DNA of 40,336 nt from ChocPot-Mid sp043804925 (GCA_043804925.1 JAZDIP010000011.1:1-40336); one strand, 5' to 3'. Shown: positions 24,184 through 33,975, numbered from the stretch's first letter. The notes: generated by a model not told the origin, from the letters alone. Translations and numbers: made by a program.

Positions 24184-25689
24184 ATGAGCGGACTTGACTT
24201 TAAAAAAATATTATTGAAAAATCTTTGGTGGCTTGGTATTATACTGATAGCAGCTATTTGGTTTCGCCTTGACTTTAACTTCAATTCTGCATTTCCTCTT
24301 GAAAATGCAACAATTTTAAAAGGTAATCTGGTTTTAAGCTCCGAAGGTTCTTCGCTAATTCACGACAATTATTCTTTACCGGTTTTCACAACCATTTTTA
24401 GCATCGGTTCAAGTTTTGGAAGTTTATTGGGAGCAAGAATTACATCTTTGTTTTTATCATTATTCATGCTGTTCTTTTTCTATAAGTTCGCAAACAGACT
24501 ATTTAATGATAAACTCGCTTCCGCCTTTTCTGTAATTTTCTTAGCAGTCCAGGCACCAATTATATTTCTTGGAAAATTTGCCTCAAATGACATATTGTCA
24601 CTCGCACTTTTTTCGGCATTTTTAATGGTAATGTCAGAAATTCTTACATCAGATGATAAATCCGGTAAAATACAATTTATCAATATTTCAAAACAGCTGT
24701 TTTGCCCGATTGCCGCTTCCATTCTATTTGTTTTAGCAGCTTTTTCCAATTATGTGGTTTTCCTTTACTTAATTCCTACACTTTTATTCTTTCTTATTAA
24801 AGATAAAAAAACAGGAGTATATTTTGTATTTTCAACAATTATATTATCTTTTTTCATATATCTTTTGAATTTCGAAATAATTAACTACCAGATTTCAACA
24901 ATAATAAATATCAATAATGAAAACTTCAAGACAATGAAATTGTTAGTAAGAATAGCAGAATATATTGCATTTCCATTAATGCTTACCTATGCAACTTTGC
25001 AAATACTTTGGAAAACAGAATTGAAAGTTTCTTTGGTTTATACTTTCATTGCATCATCATTAATAATACCTTTATATATTATCATATCGTATGATGTTTT
25101 TAATATTTATAGATTGATCCCTTTCAGTTTAATTCTGTTATCTCCATTTTGCGGAATAATAATTTCAAAATTTATATTGATTAATCCTAGTTATAAATAT
25201 GCTACAATTTTTGCTATGTATTTTATTGTAGCAGTCTCATATTGGAATTTGACAAAGCTTGAAATGTCTTATCCTAACACTGACACAATCGTAAATTACT
25301 GTTCGGAATATTTTGATAAAAATACCACAGTGTATTGCGAAGACCCTTATTTGATTAGTAACTCTTTTTATCCTTCAATAAATATCCAGAATTTCAGGAG
25401 TATATATTACATGGATTCCAATAATAAAAGTTTTGTCCAACGAAAAGAAAATATTATTAATCAAATTGAAAACGGAATGATTAATTATGTCATCCTTAAC
25501 GGACTTTTTCATTCTGATTTCACAGAGCAATTAAAAGAAAAACACTTAAAGGGCAAATATTTAAGAATCATGTCTCAGGAGTTCACTTGTAATACATTGA
25601 TGTATCCAACTAATGAAGGCAGTTTCGATATTTACAGAATTAAACCGGAATATAAATACATCAGAAAGTTTTTAAGCAAAAGAGAATAA
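24184..25689 (+). CDS. Polytopic membrane protein, GT-C glycosyltransferase-like
   Basis: A 501-residue integral membrane protein with about ten hydrophobic segments in the first 370 residues and a soluble C-terminal domain of about 130. The plan resembles dolichyl/undecaprenyl-phosphate-sugar GT-C transferases (ArnT/PMT-like). The first external loop contains FRLDFNF and the next IHDNYSLPVF, an acidic position expected in GT-C catalysis. NDILSLALFSAFL and related helices follow. The sugar and acceptor are unknown; modification of surface glycans or proteins is the usual role. There is no other glycan gene nearby. ATG 24184 is preceded by GGAAGAAAATT, a weak ribosome site. Confidence 0.65.
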   Translation: MSGLDFKKILLKNLWWLGIILIAAIWFRLDFNFNSAFPLENATILKGNLVLSSEGSSLIHDNYSLPVFTTIFSIGSSFGSLLGARITSLFLSLFMLFFFYKFANRLFNDKLASAFSVIFLAVQAPIIFLGKFASNDILSLALFSAFLMVMSEILTSDDKSGKIQFINISKQLFCPIAASILFVLAAFSNYVVFLYLIPTLLFFLIKDKKTGVYFVFSTIILSFFIYLLNFEIINYQISTIININNENFKTMKLLVRIAEYIAFPLMLTYATLQILWKTELKVSLVYTFIASSLIIPLYIIISYDVFNIYRLIPFSLILLSPFCGIIISKFILINPSYKYATIFAMYFIVAVSYWNLTKLEMSYPNTDTIVNYCSEYFDKNTTVYCEDPYLISNSFYPSINIQNFRSIYYMDSNNKSFVQRKENIINQIENGMINYVILNGLFHSDFTEQLKEKHLKGKYLRIMSQEFTCNTLMYPTNEGSFDIYRIKPEYKYIRKFLSKRE

Positions 25690-25765
25690 TGAACTAAATT
25701 GATTAATCACACTATCATTTAAAATAATAATAATTGTGGCAATTTAGCAGTTTAGTAAATTTTTG

Positions 25766-25835
25766 TTTCCTGTTTTCTATTTTCTATTTTCTGTTTTCTG
25801 TTTTCTGTTTTCTGTTTTCTATTTTCTATTTTCTA
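25766..25835. repeat. Heptamer array 3' of the tRNA gene
   Basis: Ten in-phase units of TTTTCTA or TTTTCTG (first unit TTTCCTG) end seven bases from the tRNA 3' end. A matching but reversed, degenerate AGAAAAT array lies on the other side of the tRNA (about 25928-25962), so the two could pair. Confidence 0.75.
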
Positions 25836-25841
25836 AAGCCG

Positions 25842-25915
25842 TACCGGAGGAGGGATTTGAACCCCCGACACATGGATTATGATTCCATTGCTCTAACCGA
25901 CTGAGCTACTCCGGC
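25842..25915 (-). tRNA. tRNA-Met (CAU), elongator-type
   Basis: A 74-base cloverleaf: acceptor GCCGGAG with CTCCGGT, D arm GCTC/GAGC, anticodon stem ATGGA/TCCAT with loop ATCATAA (anticodon CAU), variable loop GTGTC, T arm GGGGG/CCCTC with TTCAAAT, and discriminator A. The initiator's three G-C pairs in the anticodon stem are absent, so this is elongator Met, or possibly Ile2 if C34 is modified to lysidine. Position 32 is A, unusual for a bacterial elongator. CCA is not encoded. Confidence 0.9.
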
Positions 25916-26004
25916 GTATTTAAAAATTAGAAAAATAGAAAATAAGAAAATAGAAAAAACAGAATCTCAAAAATAAATAATTTTTATGAATTAGCAAGTG
26001 AAAA

Positions 26005-26592
26005 TCAGGAAGTTTCGAGTATCTTTTTAATTTCATCTCTTAAGCTTGCAGCTCTTTCGTAATCTTCATTCTTAATCGCCTTATCGAGAAGTGTTTGTAA
26101 ATGCTCCATCCTTGTCTTGGGTGTTTTAGCAGTTGGTTCTTCCTTTTCTAAAAAGCCATCATCCCTGCCCTCTTCATAATTTTCGTCTGATTGAGGTACT
26201 ATTCCTGTTTCTTCAAGTATATCATCGCTAACATAAATGGGAGCATTGCATCTGACTGCCAAAGCGATCGCATCACTCGGACGTGCATCAATTTCCAAAC
26301 CCATATCTTCAAAAACAAGTTTGGCATAAAAAGTCCCCTCTTTCAATTCATTTATTAAAACTTCCGATAAAAAACCGCCAAAAGAATCTATCATAGACTT
26401 TAAAAGGTCATGCGTCATAGGACGTGGTGGAATTACTTTTTCCATCTCCAAAGCAATTGCCTGTGCCTCAAATGCACCAATAATTATCGGTAACCTGCGA
26501 TTCCCTTCTACTTCTTTTAATATCAAAGCATAAGCATTATTACTTGCAGGACTGGCAGATAAACCTAAAACACTGAGTTGAACTTTCACCAT
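26005..26592 (-). CDS. Bifunctional nuclease (BFN/DUF151) domain protein with UVR motif
   Basis: A 195-residue protein: BFN domain at about 1-130 (LPIIIGAFEAQAIALEME, RPMTHDLLKSMIDSFGG, ARPSDAIALAVRCNAPIYVS) and a UvrB/UvrC-type motif at about 160-193 (LQTLLDKAIKNEDYERAASL). BFN domains were first described as DNA/RNA nucleases, but in bacteria their role is often unknown; the UVR helix pair may bind a partner such as a Clp or Uvr protein. It lies on the minus strand 110 bp downstream of surA. Confidence in the domain assignment is high. Activity is not shown by sequence. Confidence 0.9.
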   Translation of the reverse strand: MVKVQLSVLGLSASPASNNAYALILKEVEGNRRLPIIIGAFEAQAIALEMEKVIPPRPMTHDLLKSMIDSFGGFLSEVLINELKEGTFYAKLVFEDMGLEIDARPSDAIALAVRCNAPIYVSDDILEETGIVPQSDENYEEGRDDGFLEKEEPTAKTPKTRMEHLQTLLDKAIKNEDYERAASLRDEIKKILETS

Positions 26593-26702
26593 CGTTTCTA
26601 TCTCTATTTAACTAAATAATAATTTAAAAAAAAGACTGTTTAAATCACAATTTATTGCATTTCATCTCGGGGCACAAATGACTTATGTTTTAAAATTTGT
26701 TT

Positions 26703-28010
26703 CTAATTATCCTTGATTTCCCAATACAATTCACTTCGCAATTGTTTTATCCAATCCTCATATATTTTCATTTTTTTATAAACCAAAGCTTTTTGTTCAA
26801 GGATTTTAAAATCATCCTTAAGGTTAGGCGGATGTCCGGGAATTTCACGCTTTTTATAAATAATATGATATGCAGGTTTACTTGGGTCAATATTATAAGG
26901 CATCGGTTCTGATATATCTGCAACCTTTGTCGCAAGAACCTGTTCTTTGAAAGACAAAGGAATTTGGTCAACAGGCATCGTCCCAAGTGCACCACCAAAA
27001 CCTTTTGTTGAGGTTTCCTCTGAATATTTTTTTGCTAAACTTTCGAAATCCATACCTTTGGTCAAACTATCCTTGAAAGATTTTAAACACTCTATAACAG
27101 ATTTTTTGTCATCCTCTGATTGACCTATCCTAAACAATATATGGCGAGTTAAAACCGAATCTTTATTCTTCGATAAAGTCTGAATGATATGGAAACCAAA
27201 GGGTGTTTCAACAGGCATTGAAGTCTGTCCGGGAACCAATTCAAAAGCTGCTTTTTCAAATTCCATTAGTAATTTGCCTTTGCCAAACCAGCCAAGTTCA
27301 CCTCCGGATGACGCCGAACCTGGGTCATTACTATACTTTTGTGCAAAATCCGAAAATAATCCTCCGTTTACTATCGAGTCGCGGACTCTTTTTGCTAATT
27401 CGTAAACTTCTTCTTTTGCAGTTTGGGAGGCAGTAGTGTATTTTACGATATGAAACAATTCGACCTGCATAGGTACATTTGGTAATGAATCCTTATATTC
27501 TTTATAAAAATCTTCAACTTCTTTTGGGGACACTTTAATGTTGCCAAATTTTGTCTGTTGCAGTTTCTGGCTTAACAATTGCTTTCTTGCTACATCTCTG
27601 TATTCATATTGAATTCTTGACAGGGACATTCCGTAAACATCCTCAATTCTCTTATAAGAACCGAAATATTGTACTAAATCTGCCTTAAAACGTTCCCACT
27701 CGCTGTTAATTTCATCTTCAGTAACAATAACCGAATCTTCTATTGCTTTGCTAACAACGAGATATTCATTTATAGCAGCATCTAAAACCTGTTTTCTGAT
27801 AGCGGGAGAATCCGTATTCATATCCGGATTTTGCTGTTTTAAAATAGCCAATTTCCCTTCGATGTCGGATTGCATAATTATTTCCTCTCCGACAATAGCA
27901 ACAATTCTATCCAATGTTTGTCCTTCTTCCAAACCTGATTGGGCTTTTATCAGGTTTGGATAAAAAACAAAAAATATTAAAAGGACAAATATAATAGATT
28001 GAATTTTCAT
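26703..28010 (-). CDS. surA: SurA-like periplasmic chaperone / PPIase
   Basis: An exported protein of 435 residues. Signal peptide (MKIQSIIFVLLIFFVFYPNLIKAQ), SurA N-terminal domain (IVAIVGEEIIMQSDIEGKL, to about 170) and two parvulin (PpiC) domains, about 180-285 (VELFHIVKYT, GGELGWFGKG) and 290-390 (TRHILFRIG). It assists folding of outer-membrane proteins. It starts 22 bp after the stop of the larger parvulin gene, so both belong to one operon, and the BFN gene follows. The name is assigned by domain plan. Confidence 0.88.
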   Translation of the reverse strand: MKIQSIIFVLLIFFVFYPNLIKAQSGLEEGQTLDRIVAIVGEEIIMQSDIEGKLAILKQQNPDMNTDSPAIRKQVLDAAINEYLVVSKAIEDSVIVTEDEINSEWERFKADLVQYFGSYKRIEDVYGMSLSRIQYEYRDVARKQLLSQKLQQTKFGNIKVSPKEVEDFYKEYKDSLPNVPMQVELFHIVKYTTASQTAKEEVYELAKRVRDSIVNGGLFSDFAQKYSNDPGSASSGGELGWFGKGKLLMEFEKAAFELVPGQTSMPVETPFGFHIIQTLSKNKDSVLTRHILFRIGQSEDDKKSVIECLKSFKDSLTKGMDFESLAKKYSEETSTKGFGGALGTMPVDQIPLSFKEQVLATKVADISEPMPYNIDPSKPAYHIIYKKREIPGHPPNLKDDFKILEQKALVYKKMKIYEDWIKQLRSELYWEIKDN

Positions 28011-28032
28011 TTTGAAATCTCTTTATTAAATA

Positions 28033-30099
28033 CTATTTCTTTTTCTTCATTTGAGCAATTATCGAATCAATTTTCTTGTCGTATATTTTTAATTGGAACT
28101 TTGTTTGTATCCTTTTTAACCAATCGTTTAAAAGACGTTTTTGTACTAAATCCTGAACTTGAGGTGCAAAATCAGGAATTGCTTCTTCAAATGTTTTTTG
28201 TCTTAGAGGTAAAAACTTATTATATCTGATTATTGAAAATCCTTTCTCGTACTTAATGGGTTGTAGTACCGAACCGGGTTTGGCATTCGATTCCTTAATT
28301 GCTTTTACCAAATCGTTTTCTTCATCGGTTACCTCTCCCCAATATCCTTTCTTTTCCCTAAAACCTTTTCTTTGTGTCTGCTTAGTTGCAAGTTCCTGAA
28401 AATCCTCGCCATTTTGTAGCTGATTATACAAATCAGTAGCCAATGAATCAGAAAGCACATATATTTCCGAAATATCATAAGCTTGTTTGGTCTTGTAACG
28501 GGTTTTGGTTGAATCCCAATATTGTCTTGCCAATAGTGTATCTATTTTTAATTTATCCCAAACTTCCATTTGCTCGACCTTAAAAAGTAAAATTCCATCG
28601 TGAAATTCCTGCATCAGGTTTGCAAATTCGGGGTAATCTGTTTCAAGGTTTTTTGTTGCTTCTTTGAAAACCATAGGTGAAATAATTTTATTTAATGCTT
28701 TGGACATTCCCGATAGGTTTAATCCCAGACCTCTTAATTCTGAATTATAAGCAAGCATTTTAACAAACTCACCAATTGATGTTTCCCGATTATTGAGGAC
28801 AAATAAAATTTCCCTGTAAAAATCATTTGGTACGTTTTTTATCCACTCTTTGTCTAAATTCGTCTTATTTGTATCTAAGAAGGAGACGAATTTTGTAAGA
28901 ATATCATCATTTAATTTATATTGAAACTTATTCTGCCATGTATCATAAAAGTTTTTCTTGTCTTCTTCGAAGTAGGATTTCTTGTAAATCAGCTTTAATG
29001 ATTTTATTTCTTCATCCCTGACAAAATCTTTTGATGCCAAACGTTTAATTATATGAATCCCATAGGATGTATAAACCAATCCGGACAATTCACCATCCTT
29101 AAGACTAAAAAGAGCTTCTTCAAATTGAGGAACTAATCTTGTATTGGTTTTCTCAAAACCGGTTGAACGTGAATAATAATCTTCCATAACACCACCGGTC
29201 TTGGCAGTATTCGGGTCTGCCGAATATTCCTTGGCAAACTTGGCAAAATCTTCACCTTTCTTTAATGCCTTTAAAACTTCTTCAGCTTTTTGAATTATAA
29301 TAGTAGAATCAATATCAGGGTCAAATGAAAATAGTATATGCTGTCCCTTGACTAATATTCTCGGTTGTTTGTCGAGTAATTTAACAAGGAAATAACCATA
29401 TCGGGTTTTGATTAAATCATTAAAAAATTCCCCCGGATTCAATGATAATATGGCACTTTCAATTGGTCTTTGAACATTCCCGGCAGTTATCCACGAACCA
29501 ACCTCTCCCCCTTTTCTTCCTGTTTCAGGGTCATCGGAAGAATCCATAGCGACTGTTTCAAATGGTACCTTTTTTTTCAATAAGTCCAAGCAAGCTTTTG
29601 CTTTTATATATGTGTCCATCGTATCAGGATTCGGTACCGGTGGAAATGAAAAAACCATTATTGCTATTTTATATTCATTGTTGCGGAAATTAAGCATCTG
29701 CTCAATCCATGGATTAATCAATGTTTTTTCAAAATAAAAAGTTTCGGCTAACAGTTTCCTGTTTTGTTGAATATCCTCCATAACAGCTGAATCTTTATCG
29801 AATCCGCGGTCAATTGCGTCCAATACTTTTAAACGATAATTGGAATAGAGTTTTAAAAAATCGATTATACTGTCTTTTGGTATTTTGTACAGTTCCGTAT
29901 CCTTACGGTTCATATTTTTTTGAAATGCTTTTTCGAGATGTTCATAGCTAACCTTTTCAGGACCTATTTCTCCGATGATTTCTTTTTTAATATTTTCGCT
30001 ATCACCGCCTTTTTTTTGTGCAAAAACAATAGAATAGGATAATATACTGATGCTGACAACAGACATCAAAAGCATGATTTTTATTGCTTTAAATTTCAT
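28033..30099 (-). CDS. Exported multi-parvulin peptidyl-prolyl isomerase
   Basis: Start ATG 30099 has AAAGGA seven bases upstream and opens a signal peptide (MKFKAIKIMLLMSVVSISIL), so the 17 codons before it are not used. The 688 residues hold one weak PpiC-like unit (about 140-240, GGEVGSWITAGN), one strong unit (QHILFSFDPDIDS, FAKEYSADPNTAKTGG) and a degenerate one near the C-terminus (KKGYWGEVTDEENDL). It is a likely periplasmic foldase of the SurA/PrsA/PpiD type, upstream of and co-transcribed with surA (22-bp gap). Two foldases together suit a cell that exports many large barrels and T9SS proteins. The exact client is unknown. Confidence 0.85.
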   Translation of the reverse strand: MKFKAIKIMLLMSVVSISILSYSIVFAQKKGGDSENIKKEIIGEIGPEKVSYEHLEKAFQKNMNRKDTELYKIPKDSIIDFLKLYSNYRLKVLDAIDRGFDKDSAVMEDIQQNRKLLAETFYFEKTLINPWIEQMLNFRNNEYKIAIMVFSFPPVPNPDTMDTYIKAKACLDLLKKKVPFETVAMDSSDDPETGRKGGEVGSWITAGNVQRPIESAILSLNPGEFFNDLIKTRYGYFLVKLLDKQPRILVKGQHILFSFDPDIDSTIIIQKAEEVLKALKKGEDFAKFAKEYSADPNTAKTGGVMEDYYSRSTGFEKTNTRLVPQFEEALFSLKDGELSGLVYTSYGIHIIKRLASKDFVRDEEIKSLKLIYKKSYFEEDKKNFYDTWQNKFQYKLNDDILTKFVSFLDTNKTNLDKEWIKNVPNDFYREILFVLNNRETSIGEFVKMLAYNSELRGLGLNLSGMSKALNKIISPMVFKEATKNLETDYPEFANLMQEFHDGILLFKVEQMEVWDKLKIDTLLARQYWDSTKTRYKTKQAYDISEIYVLSDSLATDLYNQLQNGEDFQELATKQTQRKGFREKKGYWGEVTDEENDLVKAIKESNAKPGSVLQPIKYEKGFSIIRYNKFLPLRQKTFEEAIPDFAPQVQDLVQKRLLNDWLKRIQTKFQLKIYDKKIDSIIAQMKKKK

Positions 30100-30353
30100 A
30101 ACAAATTCCTTTAACTCATTTATAATTATTATTTTGATTTCAAATTGCATTAAAATAAACTTTTAATTTAATTCATTAATTTGAATAATGAAAATAATTT
30201 TTTAGATTTCTTGTTTCGAGAAAAGTAACGAAAAGAAAAATATTTATTGTATGACAACAACTAAATAACGAATAATTAATTTAAAAATAAAAATATCAAT
30301 CTATCAATTGGGCAAACCAATTTTATCTAATAACCTAAATCAACAGAAACAAC

Positions 30354-31724
30354 TCACCCTTCCTCGATATATCTATTTGCTATCTTCCAAATATCTCCCG
30401 CACCCATTGTAATAAGTAAATCACCTTCCTTAAGCATTTCCTTAATTTTTGAATAAACCAAATTTTTATCTTCTATATAGTGAACGTTTCGATGCCCTGA
30501 ATTTACCGCTTCGTCAACTATAAGTTTACCGGTAATCCCGGGAATGGCTTCCTCCCGGGCAGGGTATATGTCAGTTAGTATCAACAAATCGGCATCATCG
30601 AATGCCCTTCCGAATTCCCGGTAAAAAGATTGTGTACGGCTGTAAGTATGCGGTTGAAAAAGACAAACGATTCTTCTTTTCCAGCCATTTCTTGCCGCTT
30701 GTAACGTAGCTTTTATTTCTGTCGGGTGATGTGCGTAATCATCAATTACAAGAATACCATTTTTTTCTCCCTTTATTTCAAACCTCCTGTAAACCCCTGT
30801 GAATTCAGCAATAGCTTCCTTAATTGTTTCAAAATCAACTCCCATCTCCAATGCCACAGTAATAGCCGCTAAAGCATTTTTTACATTATGCCTTCCCGGA
30901 ACGTTAATTGTCAATTTTCCTAATAATACACCCTGCCGAACAATGGTACAATTTGATGAATGCTCATTGTAAACAATATCTTCTGCTGAAACATCGCAAT
31001 GCCTGGTTAAACCAAAGCTAATAATTTTCCTTTTAATATTTGGTAAAATATCCTTTATACCCGGTTCATCCAAACAAACAGCTACAAAACCATAGAACGG
31101 TACTTTGTTCGCAAATTCTGTGAAAGTAACTTTTAAATCATCAAAATCCTTGTAAATATCGAGATGTTCTTCTTCGATATTATTTATAATTGCTATACTC
31201 GGCATCAATTGTAAAAAAGACCTGTCGTATTCATCTGCTTCGACAACTGTCCATTCCCCTTTTCCCAATCGTGCATTAGTACCGCCAAAACTTTTCAATC
31301 TACCTCCGACAATAACGGTTGGGTCAATTCCTGCCTTAATCAAAATTAATCCGCAAATGGATGTTGTCGTTGTTTTACCATGTGTCCCGGAAATAGCCAG
31401 GCAGTAATTCAATCGTGATACCTCAGCCAACATTTCAGCCCTTCTCAAAACGGGAATATTTCTTTTGAAAGCTTCCAGAGTTTCAGGATTTTCATTTGGT
31501 TTGACTGCACTCGAATAAACTACAACCTCAGCATTTTCAATATTTAAGGATTTATGTCCAATAAAAATAGCGGCACCCAATTTTTCAAGATGTTGTGTGT
31601 TCTCAGACTTATTCAAATCAGAACCGCTGACTTTGAATCCTTGATTAATTAAAATTTCGGCAATGCCACTCATTCCAATACCGCCGATACCTACAAAATG
31701 CACATGTTTTATTGATGTAAACAT
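30354..31724 (-). CDS. murC: UDP-N-acetylmuramate--L-alanine ligase
   Basis: A cytoplasmic Mur ligase joining L-alanine to UDP-MurNAc in peptidoglycan precursor synthesis. It has the N-terminal GIGGIGMSG loop (12-20), the ATP loop SGTHGKTTTT (112-121), EADEYDRSF (substrate site), ANIEEEHLD-like INNIEEEHLD, and DDYAHHPTEI in the C-terminal domain. Length (456) is normal. ATG 31724 has GGAGAG close by. It starts 11 bp after the nitrilase stop, so the two are co-transcribed. Other mur genes are not in this window. Confidence 0.97.
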   Translation of the reverse strand: MFTSIKHVHFVGIGGIGMSGIAEILINQGFKVSGSDLNKSENTQHLEKLGAAIFIGHKSLNIENAEVVVYSSAVKPNENPETLEAFKRNIPVLRRAEMLAEVSRLNYCLAISGTHGKTTTTSICGLILIKAGIDPTVIVGGRLKSFGGTNARLGKGEWTVVEADEYDRSFLQLMPSIAIINNIEEEHLDIYKDFDDLKVTFTEFANKVPFYGFVAVCLDEPGIKDILPNIKRKIISFGLTRHCDVSAEDIVYNEHSSNCTIVRQGVLLGKLTINVPGRHNVKNALAAITVALEMGVDFETIKEAIAEFTGVYRRFEIKGEKNGILVIDDYAHHPTEIKATLQAARNGWKRRIVCLFQPHTYSRTQSFYREFGRAFDDADLLILTDIYPAREEAIPGITGKLIVDEAVNSGHRNVHYIEDKNLVYSKIKEMLKEGDLLITMGAGDIWKIANRYIEEG

Positions 31725-31735
31725 TTCTCTCCAAA

Positions 31736-32530
31736 TTATAATTTATACAAATCCGGTCTTCTGTCTTTAAAGACATCGTTAAATTCATTAAAAGACTTTT
31801 TCCTTGTTGAAGAAGGAGTAATATCGGCAAAAATTATTTTTTCATCCTCAACACCTGCTTTGGCAAGCCGTTCGCCATTATAACCGTAAATAGCGGATTC
31901 CCCGTTAAAAAACAATTCTTCACCATTACGGTTTTCTTTACCTATTCTGTTTATAACAGCAAAATAAACCTTGTTTTCTATCGCTCTTGCCGGCATAACA
32001 TTGTGCCAAACTGTCGTTACAAGGTTTGAAGGGCACACTATCAAATCAGCACCCATTAATGCTAATGTTCTTGAAGATTCGGGAAACCGCCAATCATAGC
32101 AAATCATGACACCGATTTTTACATCTCTTTCCTTGTCATTAACAACAAAAAAACCGGAGTCTCCGGGACTAAATACAAATTTTTCCTTATAAAACAAGTG
32201 TGTCTTCCGGTAACATTTACTTATTTCTTTTTCAGGAAATAGTATTGCCGCTGAATTATAAAATTTATCACCGGATTTTTCAGGAAAACCGATTACCAGT
32301 ATCTTATTATGTTCTGATGATAAATCTTGAAAACGGGAAATTACATCTCCATTAAAATCCTCGGCTTCTTTATTGACTTCTTCCTTTTCAAGAAAAAAAT
32401 ATCCGCTCGTAGACAATTCAGGAAAAATAATTAAATCCGCCTCGATGGATTTTACTTTTTCAATCATCATTTCTACATTTTTCTCTTTCTCGCCAAAAAA
32501 CGGTTTAAACTGTACACCGGCAATTCTCAT
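31736..32530 (-). CDS. Carbon-nitrogen hydrolase (nitrilase superfamily)
   Basis: A 264-residue hydrolase with the Glu-Lys-Cys triad: E38 (IIFPELSTSGY), K109 (CYRKTHLF) and C144 (VMICYDWRFPESSR). It cleaves a C-N bond in an amide or carbamoyl substrate; candidates include omega-amides and N-carbamoyl compounds. The sequence does not decide which. It precedes murC by 11 bp. A role in amide recycling near peptidoglycan synthesis is possible but speculative. Confidence 0.88.
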   Translation of the reverse strand: MRIAGVQFKPFFGEKEKNVEMMIEKVKSIEADLIIFPELSTSGYFFLEKEEVNKEAEDFNGDVISRFQDLSSEHNKILVIGFPEKSGDKFYNSAAILFPEKEISKCYRKTHLFYKEKFVFSPGDSGFFVVNDKERDVKIGVMICYDWRFPESSRTLALMGADLIVCPSNLVTTVWHNVMPARAIENKVYFAVINRIGKENRNGEELFFNGESAIYGYNGERLAKAGVEDEKIIFADITPSSTRKKSFNEFNDVFKDRRPDLYKL

Positions 32531-32877
32531 AAAAAATATTCCTGATTACATTTCATAAAAAAGCAAATTAGCACTTTTATAATAAATATTAATAATTTCA
32601 CACTCTTAATAAATTTCCGGCAATTAAATAAAATTTATAAGATGCTGTAATAATCATGTTTTACAAGGTATTAGGTTAATTGGTTTTTTATTGTATAAAA
32701 TTTGATTTTTTTGTTTGGAGAATTTTTTGTTTTTTTGAATGTCGAAGTGTGTAATTTTTTACACATTTTCATTTTATCAAGTGATTTTTCAATTTTAAAA
32801 ATGCAAATATAGACTATTAAAAATATATTTGCTAAGTTTAAAGAACTAAGTTTTGTTTAATTAAAATTAAGAAATGA
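32531..32877. other. Divergent intergenic region before NlpC/P60 gene
   Basis: This 347-bp AT-rich spacer separates the divergent nitrilase and NlpC/P60 genes. The one clear feature is the perfect hairpin at 32748-32765. No gene or RNA is supported. Confidence 0.6.
32748..32765. promoter_or_regulatory. Perfect seven-base inverted repeat
   Basis: TGTGTAA, TTTT, TTACACA. In a divergent promoter region this is a plausible operator; a weak hairpin terminator is the alternative. It is 113 bp before the NlpC/P60 start. Confidence 0.3.
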
Positions 32878-33831
32878 ATGACTCTTAACATAAAAGAAAA
32901 ATTAAAGAGCCGTATAATCTATATTCTTAAGCATTATATTATTTTGTTTATTATATGTGGATTCATATCGTTTAATCCACATGAGCTACTATCAGCTCAG
33001 AAAAAAAGCGTTACTTCATTAACATCCAAATCCAAATCAACAAAAAAGAACAGAATCAGAAGCAGAAGATACAAAAGACGTAGCTACAATCCTTCGCAAA
33101 CAAGGGCTAATGCATTATTAATGATTCGCAGATATTCGGAAACCGTTTGTGAGTTAGCCGGATTAGAACCTCTTTATGGTGATTCAACTTTTGTTTATAA
33201 CGATTTGGAAGATTCTGAAGATATTGATGCGATTGGCGAAGATATTGAATATTGCGAAGTACAACTTGAGCAAGGCAAACAAATTGTTGAGGATGAAGAA
33301 GACAGTATTGTCGAGGAAACAAATTTAAAAATTGATATTGACACTTTTAAAGCTCTTTGGCTATCTTACGTTGATTCCGGTGAATCCGATGAATTTACCA
33401 AAGGCGGTATTCATAAAAAAACTTTAATGGGAGTGATTATTGACTGGCTGGGTACTCCTTACCGCTTTGGGGGAACTACACGCAGAGCCGTTGATTGTTC
33501 TGCCTTTGTTCAAAGGATTTTTACTGAAGTCAGTGATTTAACTTTGCCCCGCACTGCCAGGATACAAATAAGTGTTGGTGCAGAAATCAACCAAGATGAC
33601 CTTGAATTTGGTGATTTATTGTTCTTCCATACCTACTCTTACAGGTATGCCTCACACGTCGGAATATATCTCGGAGACGGTTTATTTGCACATTCAAGTT
33701 CAAAATATGGAGTTACAGTTTCTTCACTTAATGCACGATATTATTCTACTCACCTAATTGGTGCAAGAAGACTTTACCTAAATGACCTTGAGCAGTATGT
33801 GAACAAAACAGCTTTTAGCTCATCGGAATAA
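32878..33831 (+). CDS. NlpC/P60 peptidoglycan endopeptidase
   Basis: An exported or membrane-anchored cell-wall hydrolase. A hydrophobic segment (20-32, YIILFIICGFISF) follows a basic start; the stretch 42-72 is extremely rich in Lys, Arg and Ser. An acidic region follows (105-147), then the NlpC/P60 domain (184-302) with catalytic C207 (AVDCSAF), H260 (ASHVGIYLGD) and H272. It likely cuts gamma-D-Glu-diamino acid cross-links in stem peptides. ATG 32878 follows AAGAAATGA, and the other upstream ATG is out of frame. Confidence 0.88.
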   Translation: MTLNIKEKLKSRIIYILKHYIILFIICGFISFNPHELLSAQKKSVTSLTSKSKSTKKNRIRSRRYKRRSYNPSQTRANALLMIRRYSETVCELAGLEPLYGDSTFVYNDLEDSEDIDAIGEDIEYCEVQLEQGKQIVEDEEDSIVEETNLKIDIDTFKALWLSYVDSGESDEFTKGGIHKKTLMGVIIDWLGTPYRFGGTTRRAVDCSAFVQRIFTEVSDLTLPRTARIQISVGAEINQDDLEFGDLLFFHTYSYRYASHVGIYLGDGLFAHSSSKYGVTVSSLNARYYSTHLIGARRLYLNDLEQYVNKTAFSSSE

Positions 33832-33975
33832 TCTGTTAGGTTGAAAATAAAACCATGGATTTCATCGTTTATGAATTATCGTTACAATATTTTTGAAATC
33901 ACAAAGACTATCTATTTATGTTCAATGGAATATTAATATAGTTTAAATAAATTTAGAACAATAATTTTTAAGTTT

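Noticed and set aside
25842..25915. Initiator tRNA-fMet
   Set aside because: The anticodon stem lacks the three consecutive G-C pairs, and the first acceptor pair is G-T rather than the initiator mismatch pattern.
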